A program made the position numbers and the translations under genes. Of a stretch of 44,023 nt of DNA, positions 1-7,163 are shown piece after piece; position 1 is the stretch's first letter, and every line of letters starts with the position of its first letter. This stretch comes from Desulfobulbaceae bacterium (lineage in GTDB: Bacteria; Desulfobacterota; Desulfobulbia; Desulfobulbales; Desulfocapsaceae): NCBI GenBank assembly GCA_011390165.1, contig JAABSV010000035.1:1-44023 (forward strand). Direction: 5' to 3'. A model generated the notes under the pieces. The model ran no database searches and had not been told where the DNA came from. It worked only from the letters and a program-made list of their open reading frames with translations.

Positions 1-62
1 GAACAGCAAATGTGGGGAGCCTGGTGGTTGAAAAAGTAAATCCTCCCGATAAAAGGGGACGA

Positions 63-100
63 GACGAAGACTGGAACATTCGACGAAGACAGGAACATTC
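63..100. repeat. Tandem 19-bp direct repeat upstream of gatB
   Basis: Two adjacent 19-bp units (63-81 and 82-100) both read GACGAAGAC[T/A]GGAACATTC, with one mismatch. They lie 60-97 bases upstream of the gatB start. A 10-bp palindrome GAACATGTTC follows at 134-143. The function is unknown; it may be a regulatory site or simple slippage. The repeat is seen directly and any role is speculation. Confidence 0.6.
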
Positions 101-159
101 AGCAAAATCGGAGCACGAGTCACCAATGGAAGAGAACATGTTCGCAATGGGGTCAAATA

Positions 160-1584
160 ATGCAGTATGAAACAGTGATCGGGCTCGAAATTCATGCCCA
201 GATGAAAACCGCCACCAAGATATTCTGTGCCTGTGCCACGACGTTTGGTTCCCCACCAAACAGTAATACCTGTCCGATTTGCCTAGGCCTCCCAGGTGTT
301 TTGCCGGTGCTGAACCTCAAGGTAGTCGACTCGGCGATAATGCTCGCCCTGGCAACAAATGCGGAAATCAACCCTGTCAGCCAGTTCGCCAGAAAAAATT
401 ATTTTTACCCTGATTTACCGAAGGGTTACCAAACATCACAATACGAACAACCCATCGTTGGTAAAGGATGGATTGATATCGAATGCGGCGAGGGGAAAAA
501 GAAGATTGGCATTACCAGAATCCATATGGAAGAGGATGCCGGTAAATTAGTGCACGATGATCTCGAGCCAATTTCCCATGTCGATCTCAACCGAGCCGGC
601 ACACCGTTGTTGGAGATTGTCTCGGACCCAGACCTACGATCCCCTGAAGAGGCCGTTACCTATCTGAAAAAAATTCATGCGATACTTCGCTATCTCGACA
701 TATGCGATGGCAACATGCAGGAGGGAAGTTTCCGTTGTGATGCCAATATATCTCTCCGCCCTCTTGGCCAGTCGGAATTTGGAACACGCGCAGAAGTAAA
801 AAATATGAATTCCTTCCGGCATGTACAGGGAGCGCTCGAGTTTGAGGTGCGTCGACAACGGGACATTCTGCTGGACGGTGGAAAAGTTGTCCAGGAAACG
901 AGGCTCTGGAACCTGCAGAGCGGCTGTACAGAGTCGATGCGCGGCAAAGAAGATGCGCATGATTACCGGTACTTTCCCTGTCCTGATCTGGTGCCGGTGG
1001 TGATCTCGGCACAGTGGATAGAAGAGATCCGGCAGATGCTGCCGGAGCTTCCAGATCCGAGGAAGCAGCGGTTCATTGAACAATACGGGCTTCCGGAGCA
1101 CGATGCCGGCCTGCTGACCGGCGATCGAGCACTGGCAGACTATTACGAAGCAGCGGTAGCGGTGGGGGGAGCGGCAAAAAAAATTTCCAACTGGATCATG
1201 ACAGAACTGCTTCGTGCGGTCAACGTGGAGGATCTGGCTACCTGCAAGCTTACCCCGGAAAAACTTGCAGAACTGGTGTTGCTGATCGAGGATGGGGCAA
1301 TTAGTGGCAAAATTGGCAAAGAAGTCTTTGCCGAAATGCTGGCCACTGGGGCAGGGGCAAAAGAAATCATTCAGCGCCACAACCTCGGGCAGCTATCCGA
1401 CAGTAAAGAACTGGAGGAAATGGTGCAGCAGATACTTGCCGTGCATCCGGCTCAGGTGGCAGAATATCAAGCCGGGAAAATGAAGATTCTAGGTTTTTTT
1501 GTTGGCAAATTGATGCAGAGGACCCGCGGCAAGGCCAACCCAAACCTGGTCAATGATCTCTTTATAAGTTTTCTAAATAAATAA
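160..1584 (+). CDS. gatB: Asp-tRNA(Asn)/Glu-tRNA(Gln) amidotransferase subunit B
   Basis: GatB is the tRNA-binding, kinase-like subunit of the GatCAB amidotransferase. It phosphorylates Glu-tRNA(Gln) or Asp-tRNA(Asn) so that ammonia from GatA can convert it to the amidated form. The 474-residue product has the family's usual length. It begins with the canonical YETVIGLEIHAQ and carries the zinc-site cysteines CACATT/CPICLGLPG (about residues 23-43), the GYQTSQYEQP segment and HMEEDAGKL. The C-terminal YqeY-like tail ends in GFFVGKLMQRTRGKANP. No gatA or gatC is adjacent in the window. The Shine-Dalgarno before ATG 160 is weak. radC follows closely, so the two may be co-transcribed. Confidence 0.97.
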   Translation: MQYETVIGLEIHAQMKTATKIFCACATTFGSPPNSNTCPICLGLPGVLPVLNLKVVDSAIMLALATNAEINPVSQFARKNYFYPDLPKGYQTSQYEQPIVGKGWIDIECGEGKKKIGITRIHMEEDAGKLVHDDLEPISHVDLNRAGTPLLEIVSDPDLRSPEEAVTYLKKIHAILRYLDICDGNMQEGSFRCDANISLRPLGQSEFGTRAEVKNMNSFRHVQGALEFEVRRQRDILLDGGKVVQETRLWNLQSGCTESMRGKEDAHDYRYFPCPDLVPVVISAQWIEEIRQMLPELPDPRKQRFIEQYGLPEHDAGLLTGDRALADYYEAAVAVGGAAKKISNWIMTELLRAVNVEDLATCKLTPEKLAELVLLIEDGAISGKIGKEVFAEMLATGAGAKEIIQRHNLGQLSDSKELEEMVQQILAVHPAQVAEYQAGKMKILGFFVGKLMQRTRGKANPNLVNDLFISFLNK

Positions 1585-1590
1585 AGGTGG

Positions 1591-2343
1591 TTGACACAGG
1601 TAAGACAGACCGTGGATAAAGAGGATTGGCAAAAAAAAGGGATCGGACACCGGTCCAGGTTGCGGGAAAGGTTTCTAGCCCGAGGTTTGGCTGGCTTTAC
1701 TGATTGTGAAGTTCTGGAACTGCTGCTTACCTTCGGTACCCCCAGAAGCGATTGCAAGGAACCAGCAAGAGCCTTACTGGCACGATTCGGTTCCTTCGCC
1801 AAGGTGCTGGAAGCTCCGGTCAAGGCACTGCAAGAGGTAAACGGGGTGGGGCCCAAAAACAGCTTCGCCCTCCATTTTATCCGCGCGGTAGCCTCACATT
1901 ATCTAAAAGAGAGACTGACCGGCAAGAGATATCTCCATTCCCCGCAAGAAGTGGTTGACTACCTCCTCCATTCCATGCGCGGTTTGAAAAAGGAGATTCT
2001 CACGGTCATCTACCTGGATGCAGCCCATGCAATCCTGGCCGTGGAGACTGTTGCCGAGGGGACCCTCAACGTCAACACTGTCTATCCGCGGGAGATACTG
2101 GCCAAGGCTCTCGAACACCATGCAGCTGCTCTGATCCTGGCACACAATCATCCATCCGGGGCCCTGGAAGCATCAAGCCAGGATATAAAACTGACCAGAA
2201 TCATGTATCTCCTCTGCAATTCGATGCAGATACAACTACTGGATCACCTGGTAATCGGTGATGGCGCCTTCAGCTTTGCTGATCAGGGGGTGATGGACAC
2301 CATCCGCAAAGACTGTAGCACCCTGCTGGCCTCATTTGCCTAA
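1591..2343 (+). CDS. radC: RadC-family JAB/MPN domain protein
   Basis: RadC proteins carry an N-terminal helix-hairpin-helix-like region and a C-terminal JAB1/MPN metalloprotease-like domain. Their cellular role remains uncertain despite the old DNA-repair name. Here the N-terminal half has the GVGPKNSFAL hairpin (about residues 85-94). The JAMM metal motif is HNHPSG (residues 185-190) followed by Asp198. The start is uncertain: TTG 1591 has an AAAGGTGG immediately upstream with no spacing, while in-frame GTG 1612 (residue 8) has only a weak AGGTAAG. The gene begins 6 bases after gatB ends, and hemW begins 1 base after its stop, so the three look like one transcription unit. Confidence 0.93.
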   Translation: MTQVRQTVDKEDWQKKGIGHRSRLRERFLARGLAGFTDCEVLELLLTFGTPRSDCKEPARALLARFGSFAKVLEAPVKALQEVNGVGPKNSFALHFIRAVASHYLKERLTGKRYLHSPQEVVDYLLHSMRGLKKEILTVIYLDAAHAILAVETVAEGTLNVNTVYPREILAKALEHHAAALILAHNHPSGALEASSQDIKLTRIMYLLCNSMQIQLLDHLVIGDGAFSFADQGVMDTIRKDCSTLLASFA

Positions 2344-2344
2344 G

Positions 2345-3469
2345 ATGGCCAAAGCCCTCTACATCCATATCCCTTTTTGCGCCAGCAAATGCCCGTATTG
2401 TGCATTTGTTTCCGTTGCCCATCAACACGAAATCATCGAACCGTACGTAGCGGCTCTGCGGACAGAGTTAACTTGGCAGGCCGTCAGTGCCGAGACCCCT
2501 CTTGCTACCCTCTATATCGGCGGTGGGACGCCTACACTGTTGCCGGTAAAGCATATGTGCGAGGTGCTGGACGATTGCCGACGACTGTACGGAGTGGATG
2601 CAGATACGGAAATAACCGTGGAGGCAAATCCAGGAAGTGTCAGTGGTGACAGCTTGCGTCAACTTCGCAGCCTTGGGGTTAACCGGTTATCACTGGGAGT
2701 GCAGAGCCTGCAAAAAGAGGAATTGGCAACCCTAGGTAGACAGCATAGCGTCAGGATGGCTGTTGAGGCCTTTGCCTTGGCCCGGCAGGCCGGGTTTACC
2801 AACATCAGCGTCGATCTGATGACCGGTATTCCAGGGCAAACTGTGGAAACGTGGGACAAAACACTGCAATCGGTGCTGAGCTGGCAGCCCGACCACTGTT
2901 CCATTTACGAACTGACACTGGAGGAGAACACACCGCTCCACGCAGCAGTCGGCAAACATAAAGTTAGCCTGCCGGATGAGGAGAGCAGGCTTGGCATGGA
3001 TACATTGAGCATCGGTAGAACAGCTGCTAGTGGCCTGCTACGGTACGAAATCGCCAATTTTGCCCGTTCGAAAAAAAAGTGTCGGCATAATCTCATCTAC
3101 TGGCGAAACGAGGAATATATCGGCATTGGGGCTGGTGCGGTCAGTTGCATAGCCGGCCTACGCGAGAGGCGAACGCCTGATGTCGTGGGATATATCGAAG
3201 GGGTAAGGCAGCAAAATGTGGTCTGCGAACGGGAACGACTCGACCGCGAGGCGTCATTTCGGGAGTCGGTTGTCATCGGCTTGCGACTGACCCTGGGAGT
3301 GAGTCGGTCCCGGCTTTGGCAACGGTACGGGATTGATCTGCTGAGTTACTACGGCCATACCCTGGAGGGATTGCTGGCCGCCGGGATGGTCCGGCTGGTT
3401 GGAGACCAACTGCGGTTAACTGCCTTCGGGAGGCCGATAGCCAACCAGGTTCTCTGCGCGCTGGTCTAA
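2345..3469 (+). CDS. hemW: Radical SAM heme chaperone HemW (coproporphyrinogen III oxidase-like)
   Basis: HemW is a radical-SAM protein related to HemN that binds and inserts heme rather than oxidising coproporphyrinogen. The radical SAM cluster motif CxxxCxxC (Cys12, Cys16, Cys19, in FCASKCPYC) follows the N-terminal YIHIPF. Then come the SAM-binding GGGTPTLL and the family segments EANPGS and RLSLGVQS, and the C-terminal HemN-type winged domain. At 374 residues the length is that of HemW; the longer anaerobic HemN has about 450. I chose ATG 2345, one base after the radC stop, over TTG 2336 inside radC. The gene is convergent with the GntR regulator, 21 bases away. Confidence 0.93.
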   Translation: MAKALYIHIPFCASKCPYCAFVSVAHQHEIIEPYVAALRTELTWQAVSAETPLATLYIGGGTPTLLPVKHMCEVLDDCRRLYGVDADTEITVEANPGSVSGDSLRQLRSLGVNRLSLGVQSLQKEELATLGRQHSVRMAVEAFALARQAGFTNISVDLMTGIPGQTVETWDKTLQSVLSWQPDHCSIYELTLEENTPLHAAVGKHKVSLPDEESRLGMDTLSIGRTAASGLLRYEIANFARSKKKCRHNLIYWRNEEYIGIGAGAVSCIAGLRERRTPDVVGYIEGVRQQNVVCERERLDREASFRESVVIGLRLTLGVSRSRLWQRYGIDLLSYYGHTLEGLLAAGMVRLVGDQLRLTAFGRPIANQVLCALV

Positions 3470-3490
3470 GAGGCTGAGAGAAGAATCGCT

Positions 3491-4153
3491 CTACAAAGAA
3501 AGGTAGTCGTCCGGCAGCTGGCCAACAAGGTCAAGGCCGCTGACGGCACTGCCGAGATGGTCGCTCATGGCCTGGCAGGCCTGCTTGACATCTCCGATGG
3601 AAAGATATTTGATAATCGCCTGGTGCTCACTGGTCGGGGTGTAGTCGAGTTTATCAAACGGGTCGTACAGAATCAGATATATCCTCGTCCTATCGAGGAG
3701 CTCACTAATAGAGGAAACGAGAACCCTGTTGCCGGAAAATTCAGCAATTTTGAGGTGTAGAGTGTCATTAACCTGGTAGTAGGCGTCAAAGTCGCCTGCT
3801 GTCACCACAGAGGCCTCTGTGGCGATGAGCTGATGCAACTCAGCCAGTTGCGACGAATTGAGCGCTTTGGCTGCCAGCCGAACAGCCATCATCTCCAACT
3901 CAGCCCGAACCAGAAATGTCTCTTTGATTTCCCGGGGGGTTGGGGTGATAATGAAGGCTCCACGGTTAGGGATACTGTTGACCAGCCCGTCTGCCTCAAG
4001 CCGGCGAATGGCACTGCGTACCGGTGTTCGACTCACCCCGAGCTGTCGCGCCAGGGTGATCTCCACAAGCTGGCTTCCCTGCTTGATATATCTTTTCCGA
4101 ATCGCCTGTTTGAGCTTCAGATAGACGGCCTCCTCGGAGTTGGTTTTTTTCAT
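3491..4153 (-). CDS. GntR-family (FCD/FadR-type) transcriptional regulator
   Basis: The product is a 220-residue repressor or activator with an N-terminal winged helix-turn-helix and a C-terminal FCD ligand domain. The winged-helix half shows LARQLGVSRTPVRSAIRRLE (about residues 31-50) and the wing NRGAFIITP. The FCD domain has the metal-site pattern Asp-x3-His in NDTLHLKIAEF plus later His in SEHQAI and SDHLGSAV. Many FCD proteins sense small carboxylates or amino acids. I started it at ATG 4153 because the upstream open frame is not protein-like; the Shine-Dalgarno there is weak. It is divergent from the proline degradation genes, and a palindrome in the shared intergenic region (4359-4370) is a natural binding site. 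Control of proline catabolism is inferred. Confidence 0.9.
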   Translation of the reverse strand: MKKTNSEEAVYLKLKQAIRKRYIKQGSQLVEITLARQLGVSRTPVRSAIRRLEADGLVNSIPNRGAFIITPTPREIKETFLVRAELEMMAVRLAAKALNSSQLAELHQLIATEASVVTAGDFDAYYQVNDTLHLKIAEFSGNRVLVSSISELLDRTRIYLILYDPFDKLDYTPTSEHQAIIKYLSIGDVKQACQAMSDHLGSAVSGLDLVGQLPDDYLSL

Positions 4154-4313
4154 GTCGCATAAGAGGGGTTGGCAAGTTTTCGTGTACCAGCACCAAAGAC
4201 GATGTGGCTGGCTGCAAGTCGATCCAGGCACCTTGCCGGCGGGCTCGAAGATACCACCAGCATGAAAAGCAGCTATCGTTTCGGACGTGGCGTGAAAGCG
4301 GTGGTAAAAATTC

Positions 4314-4343
4314 TTGACACTGTCAGGGAAGATAGCGTACATG
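4314..4343 (+). promoter_or_regulatory. Possible sigma70 promoter for the proline catabolism genes
   Basis: A perfect -35 hexamer TTGACA (4314-4319) is followed after 18 bases by a weak -10, TACATG (4338-4343). The expected start near 4350 lies just before the GntR-type palindrome at 4359-4370, so a bound regulator would sit at the start site. The leader to the proline dehydrogenase ATG would be about 218 bases. The poor -10 keeps confidence low. Confidence 0.35.
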
Positions 4344-4358
4344 TTTATGTGTGCAGTT

Positions 4359-4370
4359 ATTGTATACAAT
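4359..4370. promoter_or_regulatory. GntR/FCD-type operator palindrome ATTGTATACAAT
   Basis: This is a perfect 12-bp palindrome, ATTGTATACAAT, in the divergent region between the GntR regulator and proline dehydrogenase. TTGTATACAA-like palindromes are typical binding sites of FCD-subfamily GntR proteins. It also overlaps a possible minus-strand promoter for the regulator itself: TCGACA (4390-4385), 18-base spacer, TATACA (4366-4361). One bound dimer could therefore control both directions. Confidence 0.65.
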
Positions 4371-4567
4371 CACCCGACCCGTTGTGTCGAGAGATTTTTC
4401 ATGGAGTTGGCCGCATTATTCTCCTGCCATCGAACTGATAACGGGCGAGAGGGGTGGGGTGAGAAAGAATGAGGCTATCCGGACCAATCATTTCCGGGTT
4501 GGCATGATACGACTGTGATGCTGGCTCGGGAGATTTTCGTTCAGTTTCAAACTCGGGGTGAAGAATC

Positions 4568-5479
4568 ATGTTGAACAAAATGATCGCAGGTGTGTTGCCG
4601 TACATGCCCAAAAAGTTCGTCTGGCTCTTTTCCAGGCAGTACATTGCCGGGGAAACCATCGCTGAAGCTATAGTCAATGCGAAAAAACTGAATGAACAGG
4701 GGATCTTTACCACCATTGATGTTCTTGGTGAGTTTATTACCAGTCTAGAGGAGGCAGAGGCCAACAAACGGGAGTACCTACAGGTCATCGAGAGAGCTGA
4801 AGCGGCCGGGGTAAAGGGAAACTATTCGCTTAAACCGACCTTCTTCGGCTTGCTGCTCGACCAAGAGGTGGCATACTCACATATCAGGGAGGTAGTGGCG
4901 AAGGCCGCATCCTGCAACAATTTCGTTAGAATCGATATGGAGGACTCCCCCTGTACAGATATGGAAATAGCCATGTTCCGGCGTCTAAAAGAGGAGTTTC
5001 CGGGTAACGTGGGGCTGGTACTACAGGCCTATTTAAAAAGAACAAAGAGTGATATCGAATCATTAAGAGATATAAACAGCACTGAGTACCCAGTTAACCT
5101 GCGCCTTTGTAAAGGAATCTATGTTGAACCGGAGACTATAGCCTACAAGAAATACGACGAGATCAACAGCCATTTCCTGGAGGATATTGAACTGATGCTC
5201 CAGGAAAAGATGTATCCCGCCATTGCCACCCATGATCTGCCGGTGGTCAATGGGGCGTACCGGTTGCTCGAAAAATACCAGGTTCCCAAAGATGCCTACG
5301 AGTTCCAGATGCTGTACGGAGTCACCCCAGGTCTGCGCCAGGATATTATCAACAGAGGGCATCAGATGCGAGTGTACGTTCCATTCGGCAAACAGTGGTT
5401 TGGGTATAGTACCCGCAGGCTGAAAGAAAACCCGCAGATGGCCGGGGTTATTCTCAAAGCACTGTTCCACAAGGGGTGA
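4568..5479 (+). CDS. Proline dehydrogenase (single-domain, FAD-dependent)
   Basis: The enzyme oxidises L-proline to 1-pyrroline-5-carboxylate with FAD, the first step of proline catabolism. The 303-residue product is the short single-domain type, not the fused PutA. Recognisable PRODH barrel motifs are NYSLKPTFFGL, RIDMEDSPCTD, NLRLCKGIY, AIATHD, FQMLYGVTPG and the C-terminal RVYVPFGKQWFGYSTRRLKE, whose paired arginines bind the proline carboxylate. The start ATG 4568 follows GGGGTGAAGAATC. It is co-directional with and 52 bases ahead of the P5C dehydrogenase, making a two-gene proline-to-glutamate unit. It is probably controlled by the divergent GntR regulator. Confidence 0.95.
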   Translation: MLNKMIAGVLPYMPKKFVWLFSRQYIAGETIAEAIVNAKKLNEQGIFTTIDVLGEFITSLEEAEANKREYLQVIERAEAAGVKGNYSLKPTFFGLLLDQEVAYSHIREVVAKAASCNNFVRIDMEDSPCTDMEIAMFRRLKEEFPGNVGLVLQAYLKRTKSDIESLRDINSTEYPVNLRLCKGIYVEPETIAYKKYDEINSHFLEDIELMLQEKMYPAIATHDLPVVNGAYRLLEKYQVPKDAYEFQMLYGVTPGLRQDIINRGHQMRVYVPFGKQWFGYSTRRLKENPQMAGVILKALFHKG

Positions 5480-5531
5480 GCCAAACACAGCGGGTGCGAA
5501 ACAATACCTGACTGAAAGAAAGAGGTGGGTG

Positions 5532-7163
5532 ATGAAAAATGGCGTCAGCACGCCGCCACCGGCGGAAAACGAAGATGTTTTGAACTATGCCCCCGGGAGT
5601 TCGGAGCGTCTGGCCATCAAGGCGGAACTGGCAGCTATGCGGAAGAGAGAGGTAGAAATACCACTGCTCATCGGCGGCGGTGAAGTGAGGACAGGAAATT
5701 TCGGCGAGATAGTAATTCCCCATGATCATCAACACCACCTGGGACGCTATCACAAGGCCGGAGAAGCGGAAACACGACTGGCAATAGATTCGGCACTGGC
5801 CGCGGCACCGTCTTGGCGGGATGTTGCCTGGGAGGATCGATGCGCCATTTTTCTCCGCGCCGCAGAGTTGCTATCTGTTCGTTATCGTTTCCGAATCAAC
5901 GCGGCAGCAATGCTGAGTGGAGGAAAAAATGTCTTTCAGGCCGAGATTGACGCCGCCTGCGAGTTAATAGATTTTATCCGCTTCAACGTTGCCTTTGCCC
6001 GCCAAATGTATCAGGAGCAACCCAACTCCTCACCAGGAGTATGGAACCGCCTGCAGTATCGGCCACTGGAAGGCTTCGTTCTTGCCATCGCACCGTTCAA
6101 CTTTACCGCCATTGCCGGAAACCTGGCTACTGCCCCGGCGATCATGGGCAATACCGTGGTCTGGAAACCGGCATCTTCACTGGTCTATCCTCCCTTTCTG
6201 CTGATGCAGATATTGGCCGAAGCTGGGTTGCCGCCGGGAGTACTAAATTTTGTCCCCGGGGACGGGGCGACCGTGGTCGACACCTGCCTTGCCGACCGAA
6301 ACCTGGCAGGGGTTCATTTCACCGGCTCGACCAGAGTCTTCAAGAAAATATGGCAAACAGTCGGCAACAACATCGGCAGCTACCGGACCTATCCGCGACT
6401 GGTTGGGGAAACAGGTGGAAAAAACTTTGTTTTTGCCCACCACAGCGCCGAAGTACCAGCATTGGTTACCGCCTTGGTTCGGGGAGCTTTCGAGTACCAG
6501 GGACAGAAATGCTCGGCAGCAAGTCGAGCCTATATTCCCCGTTCTCTGTGGCCCGAGGTGGAAGCTGGGCTGCGGCGGCAGATCGGCTCAATCAAAATGG
6601 GATCGCCTGAGGATTTCCAAAACTTCTGCGGGGCGGTGATTGACCGGGCAGCCTTTACCACCATCTCTGGGTACATAGAAGAGGCACGGAGAAGTGATGA
6701 CGCCGAAATAGTGATCGGTGGGGGATATGCCGATCATGTGGGGTATTTCATCGAACCAACAGTGATAGTTGCCCGGAACCCCCACTGTACGACCATGGTT
6801 GAGGAGATTTTTGGCCCGGTGCTGACCATCTACATCTACGACGATGGCGCTTATTCGGAGACCCTGCAACTCTGTGAGAACTCTTCTGCCTACGCCCTCA
6901 CCGGGGCAATATTTGCCCGTGACCGGCTGGCGGTGATAGAGGCTTCCACCATACTGGAACAGGCGGCTGGAAATTTCTATATCAACGACAAACCCACCGG
7001 GGCAGTAGTCGGCCAGCAGCCATTTGGCGGCGCCAGGGCCTCAGGAACCAACGATAAGGCCGGCTCGGCGGCAAACCTCCTGCGCTGGGTGTCGCCACGG
7101 GTGATAAAAGAGAGCTTCATGCCCCCGACAGAGTTCTCCTACCCGTTTATGGAAGAGTCGTAG
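5532..7163 (+). CDS. pruA: L-glutamate gamma-semialdehyde (1-pyrroline-5-carboxylate) dehydrogenase
   Basis: This NAD-dependent aldehyde dehydrogenase completes proline catabolism by oxidising glutamate gamma-semialdehyde to glutamate. The product is 543 residues, normal for the stand-alone P5CDH. Visible motifs are the NAD-site AIAPFNFTAIAGN, the general-base region LVGETGGKNF, the catalytic cysteine in YQGQKCSAASRAYIP, and the C-terminal QPFGGARASGTNDKAG that is diagnostic for P5CDH. I chose ATG 5532 behind AGAGGTGG rather than GTG 5529 directly before it. The last 17 bases overlap the 3' end of the convergent histidine kinase gene, with no room for a terminator between them. Confidence 0.95.
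   Translation: MKNGVSTPPPAENEDVLNYAPGSSERLAIKAELAAMRKREVEIPLLIGGGEVRTGNFGEIVIPHDHQHHLGRYHKAGEAETRLAIDSALAAAPSWRDVAWEDRCAIFLRAAELLSVRYRFRINAAAMLSGGKNVFQAEIDAACELIDFIRFNVAFARQMYQEQPNSSPGVWNRLQYRPLEGFVLAIAPFNFTAIAGNLATAPAIMGNTVVWKPASSLVYPPFLLMQILAEAGLPPGVLNFVPGDGATVVDTCLADRNLAGVHFTGSTRVFKKIWQTVGNNIGSYRTYPRLVGETGGKNFVFAHHSAEVPALVTALVRGAFEYQGQKCSAASRAYIPRSLWPEVEAGLRRQIGSIKMGSPEDFQNFCGAVIDRAAFTTISGYIEEARRSDDAEIVIGGGYADHVGYFIEPTVIVARNPHCTTMVEEIFGPVLTIYIYDDGAYSETLQLCENSSAYALTGAIFARDRLAVIEASTILEQAAGNFYINDKPTGAVVGQQPFGGARASGTNDKAGSAANLLRWVSPRVIKESFMPPTEFSYPFMEES

Larger units (their letters stand above)
4154..4567. other. Divergent intergenic region, GntR regulator / proline dehydrogenase
   Basis: This 414-base gap separates the minus-strand regulator from the plus-strand proline dehydrogenase. 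It holds the candidate promoter and operator listed separately. Open frames across it on the minus strand (the upstream extension of the regulator frame) have no protein-like composition or start signal. I see no other gene in it. Confidence 0.6.

Noticed and set aside
1..39. Frame reading EQQMWGAWWLKK then stop at the window edge, a possible gene end
   Set aside because: Only 12 codons are visible, with nothing to identify; it cannot be supported.
134..143. GAACATGTTC dyad before gatB as a LexA box
   Set aside because: The Gram-positive-type box has four central bases between GAAC and GTTC; this has two, and gatB is not an expected SOS gene.
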